A DNA stretch of 35,983 bases from the NCBI GenBank assembly GCA_955652395.1, contig CATPBJ010000192.1, positions 1-35,983 on the forward strand. The letters are read 5' to 3'. This document shows positions 8,457 through 16,386 of this stretch, one piece after another (within the stretch, counting starts at the first letter, position 1; the number at the start of each line of letters is the position of its first letter). A program made the translations under genes and the position numbers. The notes under the pieces are model-generated. The model ran no database searches. It worked only from the letters and a program-made list of their open reading frames with translations, and had not been told where the DNA came from. Source of the stretch: an uncultured Terriglobales bacterium. Lineage in GTDB: Bacteria; Acidobacteriota; Terriglobia; Terriglobales; Acidobacteriaceae.

Positions 8457-9431
8457 TCAAAGCACGCAATTTATTATTACTTTTCCTCGAGCGTGCCCTT
8501 CTTCCAGATACCGGATAGCTTCAGGGACCTCACTCAACCGGTAACGCTTGTCGATGACCGGTGTTACCTTCTCGGCCTTCATGAGCTCGTACATGACGGT
8601 CAGGTCCTCTTTGTTCGGTTTCGCCAGAACCATGACCAGGTTCTGGCTGACGAACCGTGACAGCAAAGGCGCCGTGATCGCACGAGCCAAAGGACCGATC
8701 ATCCACCGACCGCTCGGTCCTCCGACCGCGGTATATGTCCCCCTCGGATTTAAGACGCGCCGGCATGCTAACAACGAATGGTTTCCAACGGAGTCGAGAA
8801 TTAGATCGTAACGCTGGCCACTCTTGGTGAAATCCTCCTGGGTGTAATCAATCATCTGATCTGCGCCAATAGACCGGACCATGTCTACATTCCTGGTACT
8901 GCACACGCCGGTCACATCTGCGCCAAACGACTTGGCGATCTGCACCGCGAACGTACCCACGCCTCCCGCCGCACCATTAATCAAGACCTTCTGCCCCGGC
9001 TGAATATGTCCCTTGTCGCGAAGAGCCTGCAACGCGGTGTATGCCGCCACAGGCACAGAAGCTGCTTGCTCAAACGTCACGTTATCTGGCTTCATGACCA
9101 ATGCTGATTCGGAAGTACAGGCATACTCGGCAAAGGCCCCACGGCACGAACCGAAAACCTCGTCGCCTGGTTTGAACTGGGTGACGTTCCTGCCAACCGC
9201 TTCGACCTGGCCGGCCACATCAACGCCTAGTCGCTTGTCCTTTGGTTTGAGCAGCCCGGCCGGTATGCGAAGGAGGTACGGAATGCCTCTCATGAAGTGC
9301 CAGTCAAGTGGGTTGACGGAAGCCGCGCAGACTTTTATCAATATTTCATTGTCCTTGTGAACAGGCTTTTCAGTGTCTTTGATTTGGACAACGTCCGGGG
9401 GGCCGTATCGGCTATAGACGGCGGCTTTCAT
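8457..9431 (-). CDS. zinc-independent MDR-family NAD(P)-dependent alcohol dehydrogenase / quinone oxidoreductase
   Basis: A 324-aa medium-chain dehydrogenase/reductase of the quinone-oxidoreductase branch. The N-terminal GroES-like fold starts MKAAVYSRYGPPDVV. The nucleotide-binding Rossmann domain carries NGAAGGVGTFAVQIAK (152-167), and the usual GAD...STRN turn follows. The catalytic zinc ligands of classical alcohol dehydrogenases are absent, as expected for this branch, which reduces quinones or enones with NADPH. It starts at ATG 9431 after GGGAG; sequence open upstream of this is not protein-like. It is the last gene of the minus-strand unit, 32 bp after the DUF4386 gene. Its role there may be detoxification, but that is inference. 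Confidence 0.88.
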   Translation of the reverse strand: MKAAVYSRYGPPDVVQIKDTEKPVHKDNEILIKVCAASVNPLDWHFMRGIPYLLRIPAGLLKPKDKRLGVDVAGQVEAVGRNVTQFKPGDEVFGSCRGAFAEYACTSESALVMKPDNVTFEQAASVPVAAYTALQALRDKGHIQPGQKVLINGAAGGVGTFAVQIAKSFGADVTGVCSTRNVDMVRSIGADQMIDYTQEDFTKSGQRYDLILDSVGNHSLLACRRVLNPRGTYTAVGGPSGRWMIGPLARAITAPLLSRFVSQNLVMVLAKPNKEDLTVMYELMKAEKVTPVIDKRYRLSEVPEAIRYLEEGHARGKVIINCVL

Positions 9432-9463
9432 TGGCGTTCTCCCACTGCGCTGGCCCGCTCCTT

Positions 9464-10159
9464 CTATCTCGAGACGTTCACGCCCATCACGAGGAACCAC
9501 AAGCTCAGCGATCCTTCCCCGAGGACCCCGGCGGCCAGATTGTAGGGGGACAGATAGTTTGCGAGCGGCGGTGACAGAAAGGTCAGCCAAGCCAGACCGG
9601 CAAACGCCATCAGCACGCCTATAACTCGGGGCAGGAAGGTCGACCTGAAAATCAGGTATCCGATCAGGAGGCAATAGAATCCGAAAAATACAAAGCCGAT
9701 GTTGTAGGCCTGAGAATACAATCCGAGAAGCATAAGCGCTAGCTCGTGCAACTGTTTCACCTTAAATGCGCTTAAGTACGGCGCGCCTCTTAAGACGACC
9801 AAGGCAGCGAGAAAAAAGACGCTGCTAACAGCCTGAATAGCGCATCCCACAAGGCTGAAGACCGCCGCGAACCAAGAGACTCTCCTGATCACCGACTTAA
9901 ACAAGTCACAGAAGAGCAGCGTCACAGTGATATAGACCGCGACATTGATGAGGAGGGCTGCGAAGCCCAACCGAAATAAAGCTTCGTACGCCAGGATGTT
10001 GGTCGCTGTAGCCGTGGCATCGCCAGATACAATAAGCCTGAAGCTAGGGACGGCAACTCCTCCCGTCAGGAAGGTGAGCAAACAAAAGACACCGGCACTC
10101 CTGTCCTTGAGACGCGGCGACGCTTCTGCAACCCGTTCCGTCATTCCTGCTGTGTTCAT
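9464..10159 (-). CDS. DUF4386 family membrane protein
   Basis: A 231-aa polytopic membrane protein with about six hydrophobic segments. The pattern matches DUF4386: a first segment with FCLLTFLTGGVAV, an extended loop, LGFAALLINVAVYI, LVGCAIQAVSS, then the conserved AYNIGFVFFGFYCLLIGYLIFRS region and a last pair of helices. The family has no established biochemical function. I start it at ATG 10159 after AAGGAG; the open frame further upstream overlaps the ABC permease and is not protein-like. It lies 46 bp after the permease and 32 bp before the dehydrogenase, so it is probably in the same operon. Confidence 0.85.
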   Translation of the reverse strand: MNTAGMTERVAEASPRLKDRSAGVFCLLTFLTGGVAVPSFRLIVSGDATATATNILAYEALFRLGFAALLINVAVYITVTLLFCDLFKSVIRRVSWFAAVFSLVGCAIQAVSSVFFLAALVVLRGAPYLSAFKVKQLHELALMLLGLYSQAYNIGFVFFGFYCLLIGYLIFRSTFLPRVIGVLMAFAGLAWLTFLSPPLANYLSPYNLAAGVLGEGSLSLWFLVMGVNVSR

Positions 10160-10205
10160 ACTCGTCGCTCCTTGTGGGAGGGATTGAATCAAGCGTGCAG
10201 GCGAC

Positions 10206-11156
10206 TCAGATCGGTCCTTGATAGCGGCGCAGCCGGACCGCTGCCGCGAGGAAGGCGGCAAAGACTGCCAGGCCGATCCACAGACCCGGGCTGCTCAGGA
10301 ATTTACCCAGAGTGAGTAGTGTCAACGGATGCATCAGGACGCTACCCGGCGCTGTGACGGCGCCAGCTTCCGCACCGCCGCTGAAGCGAGACCCCAGCAT
10401 GTCGGCGAAATGCGAAGTGTTGAAGGCAATCTTCTCGACGACGCCGATCGCGAGCAGCGGTAAGCCGGCCCATAGAAATGCCGCACGACGCGCCCAGCCG
10501 GAGACCAGCAGCAGCCAGCCGTAGAATGGTGCATAGTAGAGCGCATGCACGGCCAGAAGGTGGTAGAGCAGCATCAGCCACATCTGGAACAACGACAACT
10601 GTGTCCATAGCGTCGCGACACTGCGGCCGCTCCCCAGCAGTACTGCGGTGCTCAGCAGCAGCATGATCCACTGCGTGGCAACGATGATCGCGAAGGTGAG
10701 CAGGGGGAGAACCATGAGCGGGATGCTCGCCTTCGAGAGCACTGTCGTAAGATCGGAAACCGGCAGCGACTTCCAGAGCAGGATGCTGCGATCGCGACGT
10801 TCGCCGTGCAGCGCGTCAAGACAGTAGAACACCCCGACGATAAAAGTGGTTCCCATGATCAGAAGCGCAGCGAAGTTGTACGGCTGCTCGATCAATTCGT
10901 GCTGCTGCATCGGGTTGAGCGCCGCCGCGGCACGCATTTTGTCCGGCAGATGAATCGTGCTGATCAAGAAGCCGAACAGGATCAGGGCGGCAACGGCGAG
11001 CGGCGCGATATAGATCGAACGGTTCTCCCACAATTCGCGTCGTACCGACCAATACAAGGGCCGAGTCGTTGAGATGACCGCGGGCGCGATGACCTGCGAG
11101 TCGTTTATCTGCGAATCACGGGGAGACTCGGGCATGGCATTCGATTGAGTATTCAC
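10206..11156 (-). CDS. ABC-2 type transporter permease
   Basis: A 316-aa permease with a soluble N-terminus and about six membrane segments. The first is near residues 45-65 (IAPLAVAALILFGFLI). A helix (FAALLIMGTTFIVGVFYCLDAL) and the cytoplasmic motif GERRDRSILLWKSLPVSD follow; that motif is characteristic of ABC-2 permeases paired with YtrB-like ATPases. The start is decided by the context: GTG 11156 overlaps the ATPase stop as GTGA, with AAGGAG seven bases upstream. An ATG at 11135 is less well placed. It works with the ATPase next door as an exporter. Substrates of such cassettes include cell-wall-active antibiotics and peptides in some bacteria, but none can be assigned here. Confidence 0.85.
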   Translation of the reverse strand: MNTQSNAMPESPRDSQINDSQVIAPAVISTTRPLYWSVRRELWENRSIYIAPLAVAALILFGFLISTIHLPDKMRAAAALNPMQQHELIEQPYNFAALLIMGTTFIVGVFYCLDALHGERRDRSILLWKSLPVSDLTTVLSKASIPLMVLPLLTFAIIVATQWIMLLLSTAVLLGSGRSVATLWTQLSLFQMWLMLLYHLLAVHALYYAPFYGWLLLVSGWARRAAFLWAGLPLLAIGVVEKIAFNTSHFADMLGSRFSGGAEAGAVTAPGSVLMHPLTLLTLGKFLSSPGLWIGLAVFAAFLAAAVRLRRYQGPI

Positions 11157-12040
11157 CTGACCGCTCCTTGTGCCTGGCCGACTTGATCGCCGATCACGGC
11201 AACGAACAAGTCGGCGATGCTGGGGGTACGCAGGTCGCCCGGGTCGGCGAAAAGCCCGGCGAGTTGCTGACGATCGACACGATCGAACAGCAGTATGCTG
11301 CGACCGAGCATCTGGCGCTCGTGCATGGGCTTGAGCGCCCGTGCCGCTGCGACCTGCTCGGGATGCACCATCACTTCCAGATAGCGCGACTCCAATTCTT
11401 CCATGCTGCAATCGAATACGATGCGGCCGCGGTTGATGAACATGACATCGGTGAGGACGTGCTGGATCTCTTCCACCTGGTGTGTCGTCACCACGATGGT
11501 GCGGCTGCGATCGAAATAGTCGTTCAGTAGGGAATCGTAGAACTGCTTGCGATAGAGGATGTCGAGGCCAAGCGTCGGCTCGTCCAGCACGAGCAATTTC
11601 GCGTCAATCGCCATAACCAGAGCGAGGTGCAGTTGGGTCACCATGCCCTTCGACAATTCCCTGACCTTGCTGGCGCGCCGGATGGTGGTTTTCGCAAGAA
11701 AACCTTCCGCCTTCGCACGATCGAATCGCGGATGCACGCCGGCGACGTAGTCGAGCGCCTGCGAAACCCGCATCCAGCGCGGCAGCACGGCGACATCGGC
11801 AATGAAGCAGACATCCCGCATGAGCTGATCGCGCGCGGTCCAGGGGTCGCGTCCCAGCACGTTCAGCTCTCCCTGATATGGGGTGAGGCCGAGAATCGCA
11901 TTGAGCGCGGTGGTCTTGCCTGCGCCGTTGGGGCCGATGAGTCCGAGGATGCGGCCCTCTTCCACACGCAAATTGACGCCGTCCAGCGCGATAGTTGTGC
12001 CGAAGGCCTTGCGGAGGCCGCGGGCTTCTATGCATGCCAT
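11153..12040 (-). CDS. ABC transporter ATP-binding protein, YtrB-like
   Basis: A 295-aa ATPase with Walker A GPNGAGKTT (36-44), a degenerate signature LSKGM (129-133), Walker B LLVLDEP (149-155) and the H-loop TTHQ. The C-terminal tail of about 90 residues after the nucleotide domain is usual for this exporter type. It starts at ATG 12040 behind a strong GAGGAGGAG site that lies inside the end of the GntR gene, 4 bp after its stop. It overlaps the permease by 4 nt, so the two are translationally coupled. The non-canonical signature (family LSGGQ) is common in this subgroup and does not by itself imply inactivity. Confidence 0.9.
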   Translation of the reverse strand: MACIEARGLRKAFGTTIALDGVNLRVEEGRILGLIGPNGAGKTTALNAILGLTPYQGELNVLGRDPWTARDQLMRDVCFIADVAVLPRWMRVSQALDYVAGVHPRFDRAKAEGFLAKTTIRRASKVRELSKGMVTQLHLALVMAIDAKLLVLDEPTLGLDILYRKQFYDSLLNDYFDRSRTIVVTTHQVEEIQHVLTDVMFINRGRIVFDCSMEELESRYLEVMVHPEQVAAARALKPMHERQMLGRSILLFDRVDRQQLAGLFADPGDLRTPSIADLFVAVIGDQVGQAQGAVR

Positions 12041-12044
12041 GGCT

Positions 12045-12464
12045 TCAGTTCTCCTCCTCGGGGGCATTCGACTTGTCGGTTTTTGCCTGTGCGGCATCCG
12101 AAGACGAACGGCTGGTTGCGCCGTCCAGGAGTTCTTCCGCCCTCAGGCCGAGCCGCTGAATGGTTGCGTAGACCCTGGGCCACTCTTCGCCAAGAAACTT
12201 CTGCCGTTCGCCCTGCAGCAGCAAACTGCGTGCGCCGACATTGATGAACATGCCGCGGCCTCGTCTGGTCTCGACAAGCCCCTCGTCCACCAGTTGCTGA
12301 TAGCCCTTCAGAACCGTGAGCGGATTGACCCGATATTCGGTCGCGACATTGCGCACGGAAGGCAGCGGATCGCCTTCCTTCAGAACTCCGTCGAGTATCA
12401 TCGCGACGACACGGTCGCGAAGCTGGCGGTAAATCGGCTGACTGTCGTTCCACTCACGGTCCAT
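12045..12464 (-). CDS. GntR family transcriptional regulator, YtrA subfamily
   Basis: A 139-aa regulator. Residues 8-75 form the GntR winged helix (QPIYRQLRDRVVAMILDG, then LPSVRNVATEYRVNPLTVLK and the wing LVETRRGRGMFI). The short C-terminal extension (about 60 residues, two helices, no FadR or HutC effector domain) is what defines the YtrA group. These regulators usually repress the ABC exporter they precede and are released by an antibiotic or metabolite. It is the second gene of the operon, 39 bp after the secreted lipocalin-like gene, and the ATPase begins just after its stop. The acidic tail PEEEN is unusual but minor. Confidence 0.9.
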   Translation of the reverse strand: MDREWNDSQPIYRQLRDRVVAMILDGVLKEGDPLPSVRNVATEYRVNPLTVLKGYQQLVDEGLVETRRGRGMFINVGARSLLLQGERQKFLGEEWPRVYATIQRLGLRAEELLDGATSRSSSDAAQAKTDKSNAPEEEN

Positions 12465-12503
12465 CAGGTTTTCCAGATAGCCCTTACCCGAGATAGGCTC
12501 CCG

Positions 12504-13022
12504 TCATTTTGTCCGCTGCAGGTCGAAGTGCGCGTGGACCGGTTTGTCCCCTGGTTCCATGTAAGTCCAGTCCTCCGTGTGATGGTTGGCATCGAGCACG
12601 GTGAAGACCGCATGGTGCATGTGTCCGTACTGCAGGTTACCGGCGACGTCGAGAAAATCGAATTCCACCGTCTTCCCGTCCGGCGCGATCTTGCCCACCA
12701 TGCGGGGCCGGTTTCCTGCGTCACAATAATGGGTTAGGAGCAAGCGGTCGCCATCCATATACAACATGGTGATGGGATCGTCGGGTCTGCCAGCCCCCGT
12801 CATCTCATGCATGAGCGCGTTACCCATGGAAGTCTCGCGAAGCGAGATGTGCATGAGCTTGCCTTCTATGTCGGCTTGCTGCGGGACGGTGGTCACGTGG
12901 CCGTCCCAGGAACCCGCCAGCGTTTTCAGTTTGTCGAAAGACTTTTGCGCGTCGGACTGCGCGAAAGCCACGGTGGAGAGCGACATCAGAACAACGGACA
13001 GCATACAACGAAGGAATTTCAT
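12504..13022 (-). CDS. secreted lipocalin-like protein (DUF1579-like)
   Basis: A 172-aa protein with a clear signal peptide (MKFLRCMLSVVLMSLSTVAFAQ). A compact beta-barrel-like domain follows, starting with KLKTLAGSWDGHV, the W-containing entry motif seen in DUF1579 and calycin-like proteins. It continues with strands MGNALMHEMTG, MLYMDGDRLLLTHYC and KTVEFDFLDVAGN. Such proteins are widespread in Acidobacteriota, with no defined ligand. It starts at ATG 13022 and is the first gene after the operator/promoter at 13084-13119. The linked exporter and YtrA regulator suggest an envelope-related stress response. The family call is by pattern only. Confidence 0.7.
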   Translation of the reverse strand: MKFLRCMLSVVLMSLSTVAFAQSDAQKSFDKLKTLAGSWDGHVTTVPQQADIEGKLMHISLRETSMGNALMHEMTGAGRPDDPITMLYMDGDRLLLTHYCDAGNRPRMVGKIAPDGKTVEFDFLDVAGNLQYGHMHHAVFTVLDANHHTEDWTYMEPGDKPVHAHFDLQRTK

Positions 13023-13083
13023 GTTTCATTCTCCTGCGCATTCAGTTGTGGGCGATTAGCTCTACGGGACCGCTGCGCTTTGC

Positions 13084-13119
13084 TGTTATAGCTAACTATA
13101 ACACTACTTAGCATGTCAA
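13084..13119 (-). promoter_or_regulatory. probable promoter with palindromic operator
   Basis: On the minus strand a consensus -35 box TTGACA lies at 13119-13114. The expected -10 zone falls inside a perfect palindrome, TGTTATAG-N4-CTATAACA (13084-13103). A repressor bound there would block RNA polymerase. It sits 62 bp upstream of the ATG of the six-gene exporter operon. The binding protein may be the operon's own GntR regulator or a BlaI- or PadR-type repressor elsewhere; the sequence does not decide. Confidence 0.6.
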
Positions 13120-13409
13120 GCCCTTTCTTCTTTTCTTGTTCGCCGCCATCCGCATAGGACATAAGGAGGGCGCCCGTAACCCATTGGCAGCCGACACATT
13201 TCACTTGATCGAGAGGTTCGGGCCTACCCCGCCCGGCGAAGGCCAAATCCTGGTTAGTCGGAAGTAATTCGACGAGGAGCGCCGACAAAAGCCGCCGGAG
13301 TGCCGCGCGGCATCCACACAAATGCGCCATGCACGTGACTTAATTAACAGACGAACCGTGGAAGATCCTGGCTCAGCCAATCCGTTAAGCCAAGAAGACG
13401 AGATGGCGC
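13120..13409. other. intergenic stretch, no gene recognised
   Basis: About 290 bp separate the end of the HD-GYP gene from the exporter operon promoter. A pyrimidine-rich run lies at about 13121-13140. No convincing terminator hairpin or small gene was seen. Confidence 0.4.
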
Positions 13410-14099
13410 TTAGATCAGAGCGGTAGGGCCGACTCCGGTTGCGGCAAATACGTCGGCGACTTCCTGTCCGGCAATCTCCACGAAAGCTCTAACCACGGCG
13501 GGATCAAACTGTGTTCCGCCACCCTCCACCAGCCGCCGTACTGCCTCTTCATGCGAGAGTCCACGGCGATAGCACCGATTGGAAATCATGGCATCGTAAG
13601 CATCGATGACCGACACGATGCGCGATCCGATCGGGATCTCTTCGCCCTTCAGACTTGCCGGATAGCCCGCTCCATTGAAACTCTCATGATGATGAAGGGC
13701 ATAGAGGCTGGCCTTCTCCAGACCCGGAAGCAAGCGGAGGATAGACCAGCTATATTCCGGATGTTTGTTCATCAGCTCGCGCTCGGAGTCAGTGAGCTTG
13801 CCTTCTTTTTTTAGGATGGCGTCCGGAATTCCAATTTTCCCAATGTCATGTAGCAGTGCCGCCACTTCAATCTGATACAGGCCGGTTTCAGGAATTCCCA
13901 GCCTACGGGCAACCCGGACTGCCCACTCCGCCAGGCGCGTGCTGTGAACTCCAGTGCCCAGGTCGCGCAAATCGAGCAACTGGTTGAACCCGCAGATCAC
14001 CGATTTCAGGAGCGAGTGCTGCTGCTGCTCCAGTTCTTTGATCCGCAGCCAGTCTGAGCTGCGCGACACATCAGCCGACATTTTGTTCAAAGAGAGCAT
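13410..14099 (-). CDS. HD-GYP domain protein, probable cyclic-di-GMP phosphodiesterase
   Basis: A 229-aa protein made almost wholly of an HD-GYP domain. H52 lies in GVHSTRLAEWA, the HD pair H84-D85 in ALLHDIGKIGIPD, and H113 in MNKHPEYSW. The HHHE cluster (136-139) and GYP motif (145-147, FNGAGYP) follow, then the IVSVIDAYDAMISNRCYR segment. These metal ligands and the GYP loop are those of cyclic-di-GMP hydrolases. There is no receiver or other N-terminal sensor domain, only a short helix with a QQQ stretch. I start it at ATG 14099, 20 bp after the subtilase stop; a longer reading would overlap that gene without protein character. It is the last gene of the minus-strand cluster, so second-messenger turnover may be tied to the cluster's signal. 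Confidence 0.88.
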   Translation of the reverse strand: MLSLNKMSADVSRSSDWLRIKELEQQQHSLLKSVICGFNQLLDLRDLGTGVHSTRLAEWAVRVARRLGIPETGLYQIEVAALLHDIGKIGIPDAILKKEGKLTDSERELMNKHPEYSWSILRLLPGLEKASLYALHHHESFNGAGYPASLKGEEIPIGSRIVSVIDAYDAMISNRCYRRGLSHEEAVRRLVEGGGTQFDPAVVRAFVEIAGQEVADVFAATGVGPTALI

Positions 14100-14119
14100 C
14101 AAGTCGCCTTGCGCCACGG

Positions 14120-15517
14120 CTATTTCAATCCCATCGCTTTGCGCCACGCCTGCATCGCCTGATAAGTATCCAGCCGGCCATACCCCATTTGCGGATCTGA
14201 AATCGACTGGGTGTGGGACAGAGCCGATCCCGCCTGGGACTTGGCTCCGCCCCCACTCAACACCGACTTCAGGGAGAGCTTCGTTGGGCTCGTGCCGGCC
14301 ATCAGGGCCGCGGTGCCGGACACCAGCGGTGCGCTGAATGAAGTTCCCCATCCCGCAGCCCACGTGCCGAAGGGATAGGTGGTCATGATGCCCTCACCCG
14401 GCGCGGCCAGCCATACGGGCGGCGCTCCGTAGTTTGAGAACGTGGAGCGAATGTCGCTGTCGCCAGTCGAAGCCACGTCGATCACATCCTTCAGAGCGGC
14501 CGGATAGACGGTCGCTTGCTGACCGTCATTGCCGGCTGCCGCCACGCAAATTACGCCCATCGAATTTGCGTAGTTCACAGCGTGGGCCAATTCCTGCGAG
14601 GAACTGGAATAGTTGAAGCTCATGTTGATCACTTTGGCGCCATGGTTGACCGCATAGTAGATCGCGTTCAGGATGTCGGAGTTATAACCGGTTCCATCTG
14701 CATGAAACGACTTCAACGGCATAATCTTGGCTTGTGGAGCCACCAGGTGAACGATGCCGGACACCATGGTTCCATGACCGAATGCGGCGTACTGCGGACC
14801 ATCGAGCACCGCCACCGACGACTGATCCAGAACCGCCACCGTCGATTGGCTGACTTTTGCCGGCTGCCGATGGTCCAGAACCGCCACCGTCGACTGGTTC
14901 ACATCTGCGGTTTCCGAGCCGCCGCGCTTGCCCCGAGTGAAGTCGTAACCCGCCACTAATGAGTTCTTCAGGACGGGATGAGTCGTATCGACGCCGGTGT
15001 CGATCACAGCCACGATGACATTCGCTCCGGCGGCATTGAATTTTGCGTGAGTCTGGTCGGTCAGGACCAGTTGATTTCCGGGCTGAGTCAGATAACCCCG
15101 CCAGACTGTGGTGCCGTAATAATTGACTGGGGTAGTGTCGGTCAGATAAGAGGGGGCAGGCCCTGCCTCCGCTCCTTGCGTCTGGACCAGTTGATCGGTT
15201 TCAACTGAGATCACTCCCAAGTTGATGTTCAGGAGCGCGGTGATCGCGTTGAGTGGCCGCGGCGTCTTGATCAAGAACAATTGGCCGGAAGGATCGCCCA
15301 ATCCATGGTCAACGCTGCAACCGACCAGCGTGCACAGATTGAGCAGGTTGGTTAGGCCGAGCTTGTCTCTGACCACCAGGCGTGTCTGTTGCGCGCTTTG
15401 CGCCACCAGACTCTGGGCCCCGAAACACAGCAGCAATAGAAGCGCAAGCCACGCACGCATGACCCGCGACTTGGGGAGTTGTGTGACACTGGCAATAAAG
15501 TGATCGAACTTTCCCAC
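14120..15517 (-). CDS. subtilisin-like S8 serine protease, secreted
   Basis: A 465-aa protease with the catalytic triad Asp173 (AVIDTGVD), His248 (FGHGTMVSG) and Ser393 (GTSFSAP). The oxyanion Asn330 is in AAAGND. A hydrophobic signal lies at about residues 19-40 (RVMRAWLALLLLLCFGAQSLVAQ), preceded by a 19-residue extension; initiation at Met20 is possible. GTG 15517 has a good GAGGGGG site. An N-terminal prodomain (about 45-130) precedes the catalytic core. Between the Asp and His motifs sits an unusual octapeptide repeat insert (208-239). There is no C-terminal domain or anchor. It is downstream of the CHAT and zinc-motif genes and directly upstream of the HD-GYP gene. It probably acts outside the cytoplasm on proteins or peptides. 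Confidence 0.92.
   Translation of the reverse strand: MGKFDHFIASVTQLPKSRVMRAWLALLLLLCFGAQSLVAQSAQQTRLVVRDKLGLTNLLNLCTLVGCSVDHGLGDPSGQLFLIKTPRPLNAITALLNINLGVISVETDQLVQTQGAEAGPAPSYLTDTTPVNYYGTTVWRGYLTQPGNQLVLTDQTHAKFNAAGANVIVAVIDTGVDTTHPVLKNSLVAGYDFTRGKRGGSETADVNQSTVAVLDHRQPAKVSQSTVAVLDQSSVAVLDGPQYAAFGHGTMVSGIVHLVAPQAKIMPLKSFHADGTGYNSDILNAIYYAVNHGAKVINMSFNYSSSSQELAHAVNYANSMGVICVAAAGNDGQQATVYPAALKDVIDVASTGDSDIRSTFSNYGAPPVWLAAPGEGIMTTYPFGTWAAGWGTSFSAPLVSGTAALMAGTSPTKLSLKSVLSGGGAKSQAGSALSHTQSISDPQMGYGRLDTYQAMQAWRKAMGLK
14800..14895 (-). repeat. four 24-nt tandem units encoding an octapeptide repeat
   Basis: Inside the S8 protease gene, units at 14800-14823, 14824-14847 and 14872-14895 are near-identical and encode QS(T/S)VAVLD. 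The unit between, 14848-14871, has the same length but has diverged (HRQPAKVS). Together they make residues 208-239, just ahead of the catalytic histidine. In-frame 24-nt periodicity suggests expansion by slippage or unequal exchange. Confidence 0.85.
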
Positions 15518-15636
15518 GTTTCCCCCTCTGACTCAACCTACCCAGCTCTTGCTGGGATCATGAGTCTAGGACAAAGTTAGAATTCGCTAAACTTACAGCC
15601 GTAATCGGAACCGAGTTACCGATGGGCCATTTCGGC

Positions 15637-16260
15637 CTACGATAAATCGTTCTGATTGTTGGGCTTATGCTGAACTCCATACAGGGGGAGGACAATCTCG
15701 TCTTCCTCGTGACCGATCAAAAGGCTGAGGTTCTCGCCGGCATCGAACTCGAGCTGAAATTCTCCGAACTGGTTAGTCGCGGTCGCTGCCAGCGAGAACT
15801 TTCCGTCCAGCAGACGAATTGGCAATTCTCGGGCTGCACGGTCTCCACTTGTCCGGTTCAGGACTTGTCCTACCACACACGCACGGCCCGTACCGCGACG
15901 TGGTTCGAGACGAAGGTCAATGTAGTGGTCATCCGTCTCGTAGAGGAATTGCCTGGCCGAAATCGAGCCCCGTACTCCAGCCGCGACCGGCTGCAGGCTG
16001 GAATCGAACAAGAGACGAAGGCCGTGTTTTGATTTAGCCGCTCGGGCCGCAAACTGGCTCTTGCTTACTCGAACCACGTCGTCGGGGGGAGTAAAGACGG
16101 TCTCTTTTCTGGCGATGGACATGACGCTCTCCCACACCTGCATCGCGGTCTCGCATTTGCCGCACCCATCCGTAACATGTTGTTGCATCGCCGACCTGGT
16201 TGTGGGTGCGACCAGGTTACGTACGAAATCTGCCCAAGCTTCCTCGCCGAAGTGCTTCAA
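15637..16260 (-). CDS. zinc-motif protein, candidate anti-sigma factor, with C-terminal beta domain
   Basis: A 207-aa protein. The N-terminal 45 residues are helical (EEAWADFVRNLVAP) and carry a His-x4-Cys-x2-Cys motif (H28, C33, C36). This is close to the Hx3CxxC signature of zinc-binding anti-sigma (ZAS) domains. The C-terminal part (about 110-195) is beta-rich, with LLDGKFSLAATATNQFGEFQ, the turn pattern of carboxypeptidase-regulatory or CnaB-like sandwiches. No membrane segment is visible, so it should be cytoplasmic. I start it at TTG 16260, which has GGAGG five bases upstream; TTG 16287 is the only longer option after an in-frame stop. It sits between the CHAT protease and the subtilase. 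The anti-sigma role for the linked ECF sigma factor is inference. Confidence 0.7.
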   Translation of the reverse strand: MKHFGEEAWADFVRNLVAPTTRSAMQQHVTDGCGKCETAMQVWESVMSIARKETVFTPPDDVVRVSKSQFAARAAKSKHGLRLLFDSSLQPVAAGVRGSISARQFLYETDDHYIDLRLEPRRGTGRACVVGQVLNRTSGDRAARELPIRLLDGKFSLAATATNQFGEFQLEFDAGENLSLLIGHEEDEIVLPLYGVQHKPNNQNDLS

Positions 16261-16386
16261 CCCTGCCTCCGTTGGGGAGCGGCCCAAACCCGCCTGGGGT
16301 CACTCCTGTTTTCTTTTTGGGACTCTGGGGAATAAGGGCTCCGGGCGAGAGAAAAAATATAGGGTGCGGAAAAAATATTTTTTGGT
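16261..16386. other. AT-rich gap with A6TAT6 palindrome inside the cluster
   Basis: The only sizeable gap between the sigma and HD-GYP genes (126 bp) holds two A/T runs. One of them is the 14-nt palindrome AAAAAATATTTTTT at 16370-16383, just after the CHAT stop. It could be an internal promoter element, a weak terminator or a processing site; no G+C-rich stem precedes the T-run on the minus strand. Confidence 0.3.

Noticed and set aside
11883-12737. Long plus-strand frame antisense to the GntR and ABC genes
   Set aside because: High-GC antisense shadow of well-supported genes on the minus strand.
13019-13330. 103-codon minus-strand frame spanning the exporter operon promoter
   Set aside because: It crosses the TTGACA/palindrome region and has no protein-like character.
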